A stretch of DNA of 46,879 bases from Coriobacteriia bacterium (GTDB lineage: Bacteria; Actinomycetota; Coriobacteriia; Anaerosomatales; Anaerosomataceae): positions 1,184-48,062 of the forward strand of contig JAOAFY010000005.1 of NCBI GenBank assembly GCA_026416035.1. The letters run 5' to 3'. Positions 27,916 through 37,239 of the stretch are shown piece by piece. The notes beneath the pieces were generated by a model that was not told the origin of the DNA, searched no databases, and worked only from the letters and a program-made list of their open reading frames with translations. Positions within the stretch are counted from its first letter, which is position 1; each line of letters begins with the position of its first letter. The translations under genes were made by a program, and so were the position numbers.

Positions 27916-30156
27916 ATGCCACGGACCTCTGACCGCCCTCGAAGCACCAAGAAACCGGCACGGACGAAGGACTCCCGGCCGCGGACCCCGGGGCGCACCG
28001 GACTGGACGACGACACGCGCCGCGAGATCGCCGGCGTGCTCGTCAGCGCCTTCGCGCTCGTGCTCGCGATGTCCGTCGCAAGCCCTTCTTCGGGAATCGT
28101 CCCGCGTTTCATCGCACGGATGCTCGCGCTAGGCATCGGCATCGGCGCATACGTGCTGCCGGTCCTCGTGCTGCTCTGGGGTGCGAGCTTCTTCGTGCGG
28201 AGCGTCCGCATCGACGAGGCCCGCGTGGGCGCCGGTCTCGGCCTCGTCCTGTCAGCCGTGACCGCGATCTCGGCGGTCGATGCGCCCGCAGAAGTGTTCT
28301 GGGAGCCCGACGTCCTCGCGGCCCGTGGCGGCTACCTGGGGGGCGGCGTCGCATGGGCGCTTCGTTCGCTCTTCGGCGCCGCCATCAGCTACGTTCTGCT
28401 CGTCGCAGCGATGCTCGTGGGCCTCGTGGTCGCCGGCCTCTCGGTCTCGGCGCTGCTCGAACGCGGCTGGAGGGCGCTCCGTGGCCCCGCGAGGGACGAA
28501 CCGCTTTCCGCAGGTCCCGCTGCAAAGCGGCTCCGTGGCTCCGAGCAGCCGACGCTGCCGCTGGATGAGTCCCACCCAGAGCCCGTCGCGCATGCCGACG
28601 CATCGCCGTCCAGACGCCAACGACGCACCGACCCTGAGGCCCGCCGCGTCACCGTGCCGACCGCTGCAGTCGTCGCGCCGCGCCCCGCCCAGGGCTTCGA
28701 GCTTCCGCCGATGGGCCTTCTCAAACGCAGCTCGACGGCACCTGCTGCACACCGCGCCAACGAGCGGGAGCTCAAGGCGACCGCCCACACCATAGAGCAG
28801 ACGCTCGCGACGTTCGACATCGCTGCCCGGGTCGTCGACTGGATCCCTGGTCCGACCGTGACGATGTTCGAAGTGGAGATCGCACGCGGCGTGAAGGTCG
28901 GCCGCGTGACGGCGCTCGCCGACGATCTCGCGCTCGCGCTGGCGGCTCCGACGATCCGCATCCTCGCCCCGATCCCTGGCAAGAGCTACGTGGGCATCGA
29001 GGTCCCGAACGAGCGCCGAGCCACCGTGACCCTCGCCGACGTCTTAGAAGGCGGAGCAGCCGCGCATCCCAGCCCGCTGCTCTTGGCGATCGGCAAGGAC
29101 GTCTCCGGCAGCTCCGTCCTGGCGGACCTCGCGCCCATGCCGCATCTGCTTATCGCCGGAGCCACCGGAACCGGGAAGAGCGTGTGCATCAACGCGATCC
29201 TGATGTCCATCTTGATGCGGGCGACGCCCGCCGAGGTTCGCCTGATCCTCATCGACCCGAAACGGATCGAGCTCAGCCTCTACAACGGCGTCCCGCACCT
29301 CTACGTGCCGGTGGTGACCGAGCCTAAGGAAGCTGCGTCGGCCCTCGCATGGGCGGTAGGGGAGATGGACGCCCGGCTCAAGCAGCTCCAACGCGCCAAC
29401 GCCCGCAACATCGCGCAGTACAACGCCATGGTGCACGACGGACGGGCGCCGGAGGGCGCCGAGCCGATGCCGTACCTCGTGATCGTGATCGACGAGCTCG
29501 CCGACCTGATGCTCGTCGCCGCCAAGGAGGTCGAGGACTCGATCTGCCGCCTGTCCGCGCTGGCACGGGCGGCCGGGATCCACCTGGTCGTGGCGACCCA
29601 GCGTCCCAGCACGGACATCATCACCGGTCTCATCAAGACCAACATCACCAACCGCATCGCGTTCGCCGTCTCCTCGGGCATCGACAGCCGGGTCATCCTC
29701 GACCAACCGGGAGCCGAGAAGCTCGTCGGCCAGGGCGATATGCTGTTCTCGATGCCGATATGGCCGAAACCGAAGCGCATCCAAGGCGCATTCGTGACCG
29801 AGGACGAGATCATCGCCGTGGTCGATCACCTCAAGGCGCAGGCGCAGCCCGACTACCACGAAGAGATCCTCCACCTCAAAGTCGCGCCGGGAGGCTCGGC
29901 GGACGCAGAGGCTGACGAAGATCCGCTGCTGTGGGAGGCGGCCGATCTGGTCGTCACGACGGGCATGGGTTCGACCTCGCTGCTGCAGCGGCGGCTCAAG
30001 GTCGGCTACGCGCGCGCTGGCCGGATCATGGACATGCTCGAGGCGCGCGGCATCGTCGGCCCGCCCGACGGCAGCAAGCCGCGTGAAGTCCTGGTCGACG
30101 TGGGCGAGCTCGAAGCGATCAAGCGCTTCGACTCCGAGGACGCCGCCGACACCTGA
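27916..30156 (+). CDS. ftsK: DNA translocase FtsK/SpoIIIE
   Basis: Septum-anchored ATP-driven DNA pump that clears the chromosome terminus. The 746-residue protein has a basic N-terminus, four membrane segments (about residues 37-190), a linker rich in Pro/Ala/Arg, the RecA-like motor with Walker A GATGTGKSV near residue 415 and Walker B VIVIDELADLM near 520, and a C-terminal gamma winged helix (about 673-740) with STSLLQRRLKVGYARAGRIMD that reads directional sequence marks. ATG 27916 lies 2 bp after uppP. RodZ-like follows, tying division and shape genes together. Confidence 0.95.
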   Translation: MPRTSDRPRSTKKPARTKDSRPRTPGRTGLDDDTRREIAGVLVSAFALVLAMSVASPSSGIVPRFIARMLALGIGIGAYVLPVLVLLWGASFFVRSVRIDEARVGAGLGLVLSAVTAISAVDAPAEVFWEPDVLAARGGYLGGGVAWALRSLFGAAISYVLLVAAMLVGLVVAGLSVSALLERGWRALRGPARDEPLSAGPAAKRLRGSEQPTLPLDESHPEPVAHADASPSRRQRRTDPEARRVTVPTAAVVAPRPAQGFELPPMGLLKRSSTAPAAHRANERELKATAHTIEQTLATFDIAARVVDWIPGPTVTMFEVEIARGVKVGRVTALADDLALALAAPTIRILAPIPGKSYVGIEVPNERRATVTLADVLEGGAAAHPSPLLLAIGKDVSGSSVLADLAPMPHLLIAGATGTGKSVCINAILMSILMRATPAEVRLILIDPKRIELSLYNGVPHLYVPVVTEPKEAASALAWAVGEMDARLKQLQRANARNIAQYNAMVHDGRAPEGAEPMPYLVIVIDELADLMLVAAKEVEDSICRLSALARAAGIHLVVATQRPSTDIITGLIKTNITNRIAFAVSSGIDSRVILDQPGAEKLVGQGDMLFSMPIWPKPKRIQGAFVTEDEIIAVVDHLKAQAQPDYHEEILHLKVAPGGSADAEADEDPLLWEAADLVVTTGMGSTSLLQRRLKVGYARAGRIMDMLEARGIVGPPDGSKPREVLVDVGELEAIKRFDSEDAADT

Positions 30157-30184
30157 CGCCGGTGGCTTTCGGGAAGGGTGCACG

Positions 30185-30967
30185 ATGCCTGTCGGACAAC
30201 GCCTCGCGAACGAGCGACGCTCCCGCGGCAAGAGCATGGCCGACATCTCGGCGGCGACGCGCATCATGGCCTCGAAGCTCGAGGCGCTCGAACACGACCG
30301 GTTCGACGAGCTTCCGGCACCCGTGTACGTCCGCGGCTACATCTCCGCCTACGCGCGGGCGCTCGGCCTCGATCCAGGTCCGTTCCTCGCCGAGTACGAG
30401 CGGGACGTGGGGACGACGGCATCCGGCGTCCGACTCTCAGCGATGCCGGAGATGGAGTCGGTCGTGCCCCTCGGTCATCAGACCCACGCACTCCCGACGC
30501 GCGTGTGGGTCGTCGCAGTCGTCCTCGTCGTCCTCGCGTCCCTGACTGCGTGGGTCGTCCGAGCGCTATCATCCTCTCCTGACGAGGTGACGCCCGTGCC
30601 TCCTGCGAGCAGCACCCCTGCGACGGCTCCAGCCGCATCCGGCCCAGGAGCCCCGACGACGCCGGCGGGATCGGTCTCCGAGACGGTCGCGGGCGTCCAG
30701 CCCTCGGAGACTGAGGAGAGTCCTGGCTTCGTCGTGCGAGTGGACGTCTCTTCGGGTATGGCCTCGTGGCTCCGCGTGACCGTCGACGGTCGGCTTGCCT
30801 ACGAGGGCACGCTCACCGGAGGATCGACCAAGCAATGGACCGTGCAGCGCGAGGCGGTGGTCCGCGCAGGAAAGCCGAGCGCGGTGACCGTCACCCGAGA
30901 CGGGGCTCCTGTATCATTCACGAGCGCAGGCGGCGTCGGCGTCGCCACGATCACTGCATCGCCGTGA
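30185..30967 (+). CDS. rodZ: RodZ-like helix-turn-helix membrane protein
   Basis: Cytoskeleton-linked protein of cell shape in rods. Residues 1-66 form an HTH_25 domain (GQRLANERRSRGKSMADIS, then VYVRGYISAYARALGLD); one membrane helix lies at about 105-125, followed by a Pro/Ala/Ser/Thr-rich linker and a C-terminal DUF4115-type beta domain (WLRVTVDGRLAYEGTL). The 260-residue layout is typical. Start ATG 30185 follows GAAGGG. Whether MreB is present cannot be seen here, so the function is by family only. It lies 28 bp after ftsK. Confidence 0.88.
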   Translation: MPVGQRLANERRSRGKSMADISAATRIMASKLEALEHDRFDELPAPVYVRGYISAYARALGLDPGPFLAEYERDVGTTASGVRLSAMPEMESVVPLGHQTHALPTRVWVVAVVLVVLASLTAWVVRALSSSPDEVTPVPPASSTPATAPAASGPGAPTTPAGSVSETVAGVQPSETEESPGFVVRVDVSSGMASWLRVTVDGRLAYEGTLTGGSTKQWTVQREAVVRAGKPSAVTVTRDGAPVSFTSAGGVGVATITASP

Positions 30968-30980
30968 GAGGATCATCGCC

Positions 30981-31478
30981 ATGGCAAGGGAACAGAGCTT
31001 CGACGTCGTGTCGCAGGTCGACCTCCAGGAGGTGGACAACGCCGTCCAGCAGGCGTCCAAGGAGATCGCACAGCGGTACGACTTGAAGGACACCGGGGCC
31101 ACGGTCGCCCTCGACCGCAAGGCCGGCCAGGTGACAATCGCTGCGCCCAGCGATTTCGTGTTGCGCCAGGTGAAGGACGTCCTGGCCAGCAAGCTCGTGC
31201 GGCGCGGCATCGACCTCAAGGCGCTCAGCTGGGGCGCCGTCCAGCAGGCATCCGGCGGCACGGTGCGAGTCACCGCGAACATCGTCAATGGCATCCCCGA
31301 GGAAGTCGCGCGCAAGGTCTCGAAAGACGTGCGCGACTTGAAGCGCAAGGTCCGCGTCGCGATCGAAGGCGACAAGGTCCGCGTGTTCTCTTTGAGCCGT
31401 GACGAGCTTCAGGGCGTCATCGCTCACCTGAAGGCGCAGGACTACGGCATCCCGCTGCAGTTCACGAACTACCGATGA
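30981..31478 (+). CDS. yajQ: YajQ-family nucleotide-binding protein
   Basis: Two-domain ferredoxin-like protein of 165 residues. The opening SFDVVSQVDLQEVDNAVQQ and the ends IPLQFTNYR are strongly conserved, so the family call is firm. Members have been reported to bind cyclic di-GMP or other nucleotides and to act as regulators; which ligand applies here is not visible. It sits 13 bp after the RodZ-like gene and 4 bp before rimO. Confidence 0.93.
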   Translation: MAREQSFDVVSQVDLQEVDNAVQQASKEIAQRYDLKDTGATVALDRKAGQVTIAAPSDFVLRQVKDVLASKLVRRGIDLKALSWGAVQQASGGTVRVTANIVNGIPEEVARKVSKDVRDLKRKVRVAIEGDKVRVFSLSRDELQGVIAHLKAQDYGIPLQFTNYR

Positions 31479-31482
31479 CGCA

Positions 31483-32778
31483 GTGGACACAACGCCGGCT
31501 GTAGCGTTCATCACCCTTGGGTGCCCGAAGAACGAGGCGGACTCGGATCGGATGGCGGGGCTGCTCGCCTCCTCGTGCCGCGTCGTGCCAGACGCGGATG
31601 ACGCGGACGTCCTCGTGATCAACACGTGCGCGTTCATCACGCCGGCCGTCGAGGAGGCGATCGACGCGATCCTCGACGGCGCCGCCTGGCGTGCCGCGCG
31701 CTCCGGAAGGCGCCTCGTGGTGGCCGGATGCCTCCCGTCACGCTACGGGGACGACCTCGTGCGTGAGCTGCCTGAGGTCGACGCGTTCGTGCCCGTCGCC
31801 GACGAGGAGCGTATCGCCCACGTGATCGCGGCCCTCGTGGGCCAGCCGCCGCCTGCACAGACGCTGCTCGACGCACCGAGGGCCGCCCCTGGTGCGACCG
31901 CGTACCTCAAGATCTCCGACGGCTGTGACCGCCGGTGCTCCTACTGCACTATCCCGGCGATACGCGGGCCGTACCGCAGCCGCACCGCAGACGACATCGT
32001 CGCCGAAGCGACGACGCTGCTGGAGAGGGAGGTGCGCGAGATCGTCCTCGTCGGCCAGGACATCACACGGTGGGGATCCGACCTGCCGGATTCGCCGCGC
32101 CTTGCGGGCCTCGTACGGAGATTGGCTGCGCTGGACGGCGACTACCGCATCAGGATGATGTACGTGCAGCCCGACGGGATCCACGATGAGCTCCTCCAGA
32201 CGATGGTCGAGCACGAGCGCGTCTGCCGGTACCTCGAGGTCCCGGTGCAGCACGCTTCGCGGTCCGTCTTGCGTGCGATGGGCAGGGGAGGAGACGGCGA
32301 GGCGCTGCTGTCGTTGGTCGATCGCATCAGGTCGGCGCTCCCGGACGTCGTGCTCCGGACGACGGTCATGCTCGGCTTCCCTGGCGAGACGCGCGCGGAC
32401 GTGGCTGAACTCGCAGCGTTCCTGGAAGCGGCGAGGTTCGACTACGTGGGAGTGTTCGCGTTCTCTCCCGAAGACGGCACCCGCGCAGCAAGCCTGCCTG
32501 ACCAGGTCCCCGCGCGCACACGCCGCGCACGGGCCCAGCGGATCCGCGACCTCGCCGACCGCATCGGCACCGCCAAGGCGGCCGAGTGGGTGGGGCGCAC
32601 GGTCCGTGTGCTGGTCGAAGGTGAGGAAGACGGTCTCGTCGCTTCGAGGACGTGCGGGCAGGCACCCGAGATTGACGGGCTGACGCTCTTTTCGGGAAGC
32701 AGCCGACCCGGTACCTTCGTGACCGTCAGGATCGTGGATGCGCACGGGTACGACCTGTTCGCGGAGGCGATGACGTGA
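31483..32778 (+). CDS. rimO: Ribosomal protein S12 methylthiotransferase
   Basis: Radical SAM enzyme that methylthiolates the conserved aspartate of S12. Both cluster sites are present: N-terminal Cys in TLGCPKNEADSD, plus two further Cys, and the radical SAM C148-x3-C152-x2-C155 in CDRRCSYC. The motif ISDGC and the text IPAIRGPYRSR favour RimO over MiaB, which is also present at 41142. A C-terminal TRAM domain completes 431 residues. The GTG at 31483 lacks a clear ribosome binding site. Its stop overlaps the pgsA GTG. Confidence 0.93.
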   Translation: MDTTPAVAFITLGCPKNEADSDRMAGLLASSCRVVPDADDADVLVINTCAFITPAVEEAIDAILDGAAWRAARSGRRLVVAGCLPSRYGDDLVRELPEVDAFVPVADEERIAHVIAALVGQPPPAQTLLDAPRAAPGATAYLKISDGCDRRCSYCTIPAIRGPYRSRTADDIVAEATTLLEREVREIVLVGQDITRWGSDLPDSPRLAGLVRRLAALDGDYRIRMMYVQPDGIHDELLQTMVEHERVCRYLEVPVQHASRSVLRAMGRGGDGEALLSLVDRIRSALPDVVLRTTVMLGFPGETRADVAELAAFLEAARFDYVGVFAFSPEDGTRAASLPDQVPARTRRARAQRIRDLADRIGTAKAAEWVGRTVRVLVEGEEDGLVASRTCGQAPEIDGLTLFSGSSRPGTFVTVRIVDAHGYDLFAEAMT

Positions 32779-33380
32779 GCCCTCTCAACAGCATGGCGAA
32801 CCGCGTGACGCTGGCACGCGTCGTCCTCATCCCGATATTCCTCGCCATCCTCCTCGCACGCCTTCCGGTGTGGGGTCCGTGGCTCGCGGCTGCCGTGTTC
32901 GGCCTGCTTGCCGCCACGGACGCGGTAGACGGCTACCTCGCCCGGTCGAGGAATGAGGTCACGACCTTCGGCAAGTTCATCGACCCGATCGCGGACAAGC
33001 TGCTGGTCACCGCCGCCCTGGTCGCGCTGGTCGAGCTCGGACGGCTTCCGTCGTGGATCGCAGTGCTCATCATCAGCCGGGAGCTCGTCGTGTCGGGGCT
33101 GCGGCTCGTCGCGGTCGCAGAAGGGCGGGTCATCGCGGCATCCGCCTGGGGCAAGGCCAAGACGGTGCTACAGACCGCAGCGATCCTCGCGTTCATCGTG
33201 AAGGACAGCGCCCTCATCCTGGATACGGTCGGCCCGACCGGGGCGCAGGCGTTCGGGATCGCTGCCTGGGTCGTGATGGCACTGGCGATGACGGCGACCG
33301 TCGGTTCGATGGCGGACTACTTCTACCACGCCAGAGACATCCTCGCCGGGCCATGGTCGAGGGAGACCGACGATGCCTGA
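32775..33380 (+). CDS. pgsA: CDP-diacylglycerol-glycerol-3-phosphate 3-phosphatidyltransferase
   Basis: Membrane enzyme making phosphatidylglycerol phosphate from CDP-diacylglycerol, the product of cdsA. The CDP-alcohol phosphotransferase motif D-G-x2-A-R-x8-G-x3-D-x3-D is complete in DAVDGYLARSRN and GKFIDPIADK. The 201 residues hold about five to six hydrophobic segments. GTG 32775 overlaps rimO (GTGA); an in-frame ATG at 32793 (MANRVTLARV) is a good alternative start. Its end overlaps cinA. Substrate specificity within the family is inferred from neighbours (cinA, recA), the common pgsA-cinA-recA order. Confidence 0.9.
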   Translation: MSPLNSMANRVTLARVVLIPIFLAILLARLPVWGPWLAAAVFGLLAATDAVDGYLARSRNEVTTFGKFIDPIADKLLVTAALVALVELGRLPSWIAVLIISRELVVSGLRLVAVAEGRVIAASAWGKAKTVLQTAAILAFIVKDSALILDTVGPTGAQAFGIAAWVVMALAMTATVGSMADYFYHARDILAGPWSRETDDA

Positions 33381-34593
33381 GCGCAAGCCCGCCGCGGTGC
33401 TCACGGTCGGTTCGGAGCTGACCACGGGGCTGCGCGTCGACACGAACACCGCCCGCATCGCGGCGAAGTGCACGGCCGCCGGCTACCGCGTGACCGAAGC
33501 GGTCACGGTCGCAGACGACCGGGACGCGATAGCCGCTGCCATCGCACGCCTCGCTCGCGGCAATGAGCTCGTGGTCGTCACCGGCGGCCTGGGCCCGACC
33601 CACGACGACCTCACGCGAGAGGCGGCTTCTTCTGCGCTTGGCAGGCCGCTCGTCCGCGACGACCGCCTCGCTGAGCAGCTTGAGGCGGTGGCTCGCCGGC
33701 ACGACGATCCCGTCGCACGCGCGCAGGTGCTGCGCCAGGCCGAGATTCTGGACGGCGCACGCGTGATCCCTCCTGTGACCGGCACCGCGCCCGGCCAGGT
33801 GATAGACACCCCGTCTGGCCTCGTCGCGCTGCTCCCGGGACCTCCGTCAGAGATGCTGCCGATGCTGGAGCAGGTTCTCGAGGGGGCCCGGTCGGTCGCC
33901 GAACCGGTGGTCCTGAGATGCGCCCGCATCCTTGAATCAGACGCCCAGGTCCGCGCACAGCGGGCCCTCGAAGGTCGCGCGGACGTGGAGCTGTCCGTGC
34001 TGGCTTCGCCAGGGCTCGTCGACGTGGTGCTCATGGACGTCGGGTGCGGCAGAGAGGGGCTCGCCGAGGCAGCGCAGGCGGTGGCGCATGCGGTCGGCGA
34101 AGCGTGTTACTCGATGGACGGCGCGTCGCTGCCCGAGGCCGTCGTGCGGCTTGCACGAGCAGCCTTCGTGCGCATAGCCGTCGCAGAATCCTGCACTGGC
34201 GGGATGATCGCTTCAGCGATCACCGACGTTCCCGGCGCATCAGAAGTGTTCGTGGGCGGGGTCGTCGCGTACAGCAACTCCCTCAAGACCGCGCTCCTCG
34301 GCGTCGAGGAGGACCTCCTCCGGTCGCACGGAGCCGTTTCGCGCGAGGTGGCCGAGGCGATGGCGCACGGTGCGCTGTCCCTCGGCGCGGACTTCGCGGT
34401 CTCCACGACGGGAATCGCCGGCCCGTCCGGCGGCACCGCAGCCAAACCGGTCGGGCTCGTCTGGGTGGCCGTCGCCGCGCCAGATGCCACCAATGCCTAC
34501 GAGCTGCACCTGAGAGGCGACCGGCAGCAGGTACGGCAGCGCGCGGTCGTCAATGCGCTCGATCTGCTCAGACTGTCCCTCGAACGTGCATGA
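33373..34593 (+). CDS. cinA: CinA-family protein (MoCF-like and nicotinamide-nucleotide amidase domains)
   Basis: Two-domain protein. The N-terminal MoCF-like domain has VGSELTTG and VVTGGLGPTHDDLTREA; the C-terminal amidase has AESCTGGMIASAITDVPGASE and STTGIAGPSGG. In other bacteria the C-terminal domain hydrolyses nicotinamide mononucleotide and the N-terminal domain ADP-ribose. The 406-residue length is usual. It overlaps pgsA and precedes thpR and recA, which fits its historical link to competence and recombination operons. Confidence 0.93.
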   Translation: MPERKPAAVLTVGSELTTGLRVDTNTARIAAKCTAAGYRVTEAVTVADDRDAIAAAIARLARGNELVVVTGGLGPTHDDLTREAASSALGRPLVRDDRLAEQLEAVARRHDDPVARAQVLRQAEILDGARVIPPVTGTAPGQVIDTPSGLVALLPGPPSEMLPMLEQVLEGARSVAEPVVLRCARILESDAQVRAQRALEGRADVELSVLASPGLVDVVLMDVGCGREGLAEAAQAVAHAVGEACYSMDGASLPEAVVRLARAAFVRIAVAESCTGGMIASAITDVPGASEVFVGGVVAYSNSLKTALLGVEEDLLRSHGAVSREVAEAMAHGALSLGADFAVSTTGIAGPSGGTAAKPVGLVWVAVAAPDATNAYELHLRGDRQQVRQRAVVNALDLLRLSLERA

Positions 34594-34597
34594 GACG

Positions 34598-35179
34598 ATG
34601 CGCCTGTTCTTCGCCATCCCGCTTCCTGACCCAGCGCGAGACGCCCTCGATACAGCGAGCCGCGCGTTCAAGGATGCGGCACCGGCCTGGCGCTCTGAGA
34701 AATGGGTCCCGCCGGCAAACCTGCACGTGACGTTGCTGTTCGTAGGCGAGCAAGCCGACGAACGGCTGGAGGCGTTGGCCGATGCCGGCAGGAGGGCTTC
34801 GTGCCGCGTGCCCCAATTCGCCATCGAGCTCGACGACATCGCAGCCTCGCCAAGGCCTCGGAACGCCACCATGCTGTGGGCCACGTTCGAGCGAGGGTCG
34901 CACCAGGCGGCGGGTCTCGCGGACGCGATCGCAGAAGCCCTCGCCCCGCTCGGCGTCCAGCCGCCCCGACGTCCGTTCGCAGCACACGTCACGCTCGTCC
35001 GGTCTCGCAGGCCGCGCCAGGCACCCGCCGATGCCCTCGCCGCCGCACGGGAGGCCCTGCTCGCAGCCGGCGATCCGCGTGTCGTGTCAGTGACCGAGGC
35101 CATACTCTACAAGAGCACGCTCACACCGTCCGGACCCGTGTACGACGCACTGGCATCGTTGCCGCTGGGAAGGGATTGA
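34598..35179 (+). CDS. thpR: RNA 2',3'-cyclic phosphodiesterase (2H family)
   Basis: Opens 2',3'-cyclic phosphate ends of RNA and, in vitro, can join 2'-5' ends. Both catalytic HxT motifs are present: H43 in HVTLLFVG and H130 in HVTLVRSR. The protein from ATG 34598 begins MRLFFAIPLPD, the standard N-terminus, and has 193 residues; GTG 34586 is an alternative. Its stop codon overlaps the -35 box of the recA promoter. Confidence 0.92.
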   Translation: MRLFFAIPLPDPARDALDTASRAFKDAAPAWRSEKWVPPANLHVTLLFVGEQADERLEALADAGRRASCRVPQFAIELDDIAASPRPRNATMLWATFERGSHQAAGLADAIAEALAPLGVQPPRRPFAAHVTLVRSRRPRQAPADALAAAREALLAAGDPRVVSVTEAILYKSTLTPSGPVYDALASLPLGRD

Positions 35180-35204
35180 CATCGAACAGGTGTTCGTATA
35201 GCGT
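35176..35204 (+). promoter_or_regulatory. recA promoter
   Basis: TTGACA (35176-35181) and TAGCGT (35199-35204) are 17 bp apart. The -35 overlaps the thpR stop codon. The spacer holds the LexA box, so repressor and polymerase would compete directly. Confidence 0.75.
35183..35196 (+). promoter_or_regulatory. LexA (SOS) operator of recA
   Basis: CGAACAGGTGTTCG matches the Gram-positive SOS box consensus CGAAC-N4-GTTCG at every fixed base. It lies entirely between the -35 and -10 boxes. Confidence 0.9.
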
Positions 35205-35254
35205 AGGAACCGCCTCAGGGGTCGCCCGTCACGGGCCGAAGGAGCAGAGGAGCC

Positions 35255-36277
35255 ATGGACCAGGACAAAGAGAAGGTGCTCGACCTGACTCGTGAGCAGA
35301 TCGAGCGGAAGTTCGGCAAGGGCACGCTCATGCGTCTGGGCGAGCACGCGGCCGTCTCCGGCATCAGCGCCATCCCGACGGGTTCCCTCGCGCTCGATGC
35401 TGCCCTGGGAATCGGCGGCGTTCCACGAGGCCGGATCGTCGAGATCTTCGGTCCCGAGTCCTCGGGCAAGACGACTCTCGCACTGCAGATCGTCGCCGAG
35501 GCCCAGCGTATGGGCGGCATCGCTGCGTACATCGACGCCGAACACGCGCTCGATCCGACGTACGCTGCCCGGCTTGGCGTCGACATCGACGAAATCCTCA
35601 TCTCGCAACCGGACACCGGCGAGCAGGCTCTGGAGATCGCCGACATGCTGATCCGGTCAGGAGCCATCGACGTGATCGTCGTCGACTCCGTCGCTGCACT
35701 CGTCCCGCGCGCCGAGCTCGAAGGCGAGATGGGCGACGCGACGGTCGGGCTGCAAGCACGCCTGATGAGCCAGGCGATGCGCAAGCTCGCCGGTTCGCTC
35801 AACAAGTCGAACACGACCTGCATCTTCATCAACCAGCTGCGCGAGAAGGTCGGCGTCATGTTCGGGAATCCTGAGACGACCTCGGGTGGACGCGCGCTGA
35901 AGTTCTACGCGTCGGTGCGCATCGACGTGCGAAGGATCGACTCGATCAAGCAAGGCTCCGAGATCGTGGGCAACAGGGTCCGCGCGAAGGTCGTGAAGAA
36001 CAAGGTCGCTCCGCCGTTCCAGCAGGCAGAATTCGACATCATGTACGGGCAGGGGATCTCCAAGGAAGGCAGCCTGCTCGACTTGGGCGTCGAAGAGGGC
36101 GTGGTCGCCAAGTCCGGTGCGTGGTACACGTACGGCGAAGAGCGGCTCGGGCAGGGTCGAGAAGCCGCCAAGGACTTCTTGCGCGAGCACACGGAGATCC
36201 GCGACCGCATAGAGCGCGAGCTGCGCGAGAAGTTGGGGTTGCCCGATCCTCTAGCCCCGGGCACGGCAGGGGAGTGA
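35255..36277 (+). CDS. recA: Recombinase RecA
   Basis: DNA strand-exchange protein and LexA co-protease. It has 340 residues. Walker A is GPESSGKT at residues 66-73; Walker B is in [18 protein letters not shown]; loop L1 EGEMGD and loop L2 [19 protein letters not shown] are intact. No intein is present. GAGGAGCC precedes the ATG. It is followed by recX through a GTGA overlap. Confidence 0.98.
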   Translation: MDQDKEKVLDLTREQIERKFGKGTLMRLGEHAAVSGISAIPTGSLALDAALGIGGVPRGRIVEIFGPESSGKTTLALQIVAEAQRMGGIAAYIDAEHALDPTYAARLGVDIDEILISQPDTGEQALEIADMLIRSGAIDVIVVDSVAALVPRAELEGEMGDATVGLQARLMSQAMRKLAGSLNKSNTTCIFINQLREKVGVMFGNPETTSGGRALKFYASVRIDVRRIDSIKQGSEIVGNRVRAKVVKNKVAPPFQQAEFDIMYGQGISKEGSLLDLGVEEGVVAKSGAWYTYGEERLGQGREAAKDFLREHTEIRDRIERELREKLGLPDPLAPGTAGE

Positions 36278-36915
36278 GACTCCTGGCACGGGTCACGGAC
36301 ATCGACCCGCTGCCCGGCTCAAAGCGAGGCCGCCGCATCTGGGTCGACGGCGCGCTGTTCCGCACGACGTCGCGTGCCGCCATCCGTATGCTTGCTCTCG
36401 ATATCGGCTCCGAAGTCGACCCCGAGAGACTCACGGAAGATTGCCTGGAGGCGGAGCGCAGAGCTGCCTGGGAGCGCGCGATCGCCCTCCTGTCGTATCA
36501 CGACTTCAGCACCTCGGCGTTGGCGAGCCGCCTGAGCGATGACGGCTACCCCCCTCAGGTCGTCCAAGAGACGGTTGCTCGGCTTGTTGAGACCGGGCTT
36601 GTGGACGACGCCCGATACGCCGAAAGCGTCGCCAGGACCCGGATGCGCGCTGGTTTCGGCCACCGAGCGGTCAGGCGATACCTCGCCAGAGCGGGTGTGG
36701 CTGACGACCTCGTCGAGGAGGCCCTTCGGTCAGCCGACGAAGACTCGCCGGACATAGAGCGCATCGCCGAGCGGCTCGCGCGCCCGCGAGACGACGTGGA
36801 CCGGCTCGCTGCGCGCCTCGTCAGACGCGGGTTCGACGTGGGCGACTCCTACTGCGCTGCGCGCGCGGTCCTCGGCGACAGCGCTGACACCGCCGCAGAT
36901 GCCGGAGACGGCTGA
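36274..36915 (+). CDS. recX: Regulatory protein RecX
   Basis: Inhibitor of RecA filament growth. The protein has the three-helix repeat text [31 protein letters not shown] and [16 protein letters not shown], conserved among RecX proteins. The GTG at 36274 overlaps the recA stop and gives 213 residues; an upstream in-frame extension would overlap recA widely. Co-transcription from the SOS promoter is expected. Confidence 0.92.
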   Translation: MRLLARVTDIDPLPGSKRGRRIWVDGALFRTTSRAAIRMLALDIGSEVDPERLTEDCLEAERRAAWERAIALLSYHDFSTSALASRLSDDGYPPQVVQETVARLVETGLVDDARYAESVARTRMRAGFGHRAVRRYLARAGVADDLVEEALRSADEDSPDIERIAERLARPRDDVDRLAARLVRRGFDVGDSYCAARAVLGDSADTAADAGDG

Positions 36916-36937
36916 GCCTGCATCCGGCCAGCGCGCC

Positions 36938-36967
36938 TTGACGCTGCAGCCCGTCGCCAGGTACCAT
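36938..36967 (+). promoter_or_regulatory. Promoter upstream of rny
   Basis: TTGACG (36938-36943) and TACCAT (36962-36967) are 18 bp apart, 22 bp after the recX stop. A transcript would carry a leader of about 270 nt before rny. Confidence 0.6.
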
Positions 36968-36990
36968 AAGCACGGCAAATGTGATCGAAG

Positions 36991-37010
36991 CGACACCCGT
37001 ACGGGTGTCG
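36991..37010. repeat. Perfect 20-bp palindrome
   Basis: CGACACCCGTACGGGTGTCG equals its own reverse complement. It lies about 25 bp downstream of the -10 box, so it could be a repressor operator or the first hairpin of a leader RNA. Confidence 0.85.
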
Positions 37011-37046
37011 ATGTGCATGCAGGAACCGGTGACGACCACTTCTCGC

Positions 37047-37066
37047 GCAGGGTCATGCGACCCTGC
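37047..37066 (+). terminator. Hairpin in the rny leader
   Basis: GCAGGGTC and GACCCTGC form a perfect 8-bp stem with loop ATGC. The downstream TGGATGTGTAT is only weakly T-rich, so it may be a terminator for recA-recX or a leader stem. Confidence 0.4.
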
Positions 37067-37230
37067 TGGATGTGTATAGGCGGCAATCCGATTCCGCATG
37101 CCTTCATCGCAATTGCCGGGCGCGGGGGCGTCCGGCGCTGACGGTGGAGGCGGACAGCCTGCTCCTCCGTCCCGCGCAGACGCGCATGCGCTGCGCGGCC
37201 CCGCGTGCACGGACAGTTCGACGCGGACGG

Positions 37231-37239
37231 AAGGAGGGG
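37231..37239 (+). promoter_or_regulatory. Ribosome binding site fixing the rny start
   Basis: AAGGAGGGG ends 4 bases before GTG 37244. An open frame continues upstream, but this strong site sets the start there. Confidence 0.8.

Noticed and set aside
35255-36277. Intein in RecA
   Set aside because: The protein is 340 residues with uninterrupted Walker A, L1 and L2 regions.
36899-37141. 80-codon + strand open frame after recX
   Set aside because: It overlaps the recX end, runs through the promoter and palindromes, lacks the codon bias of its neighbours and resembles no protein I know.
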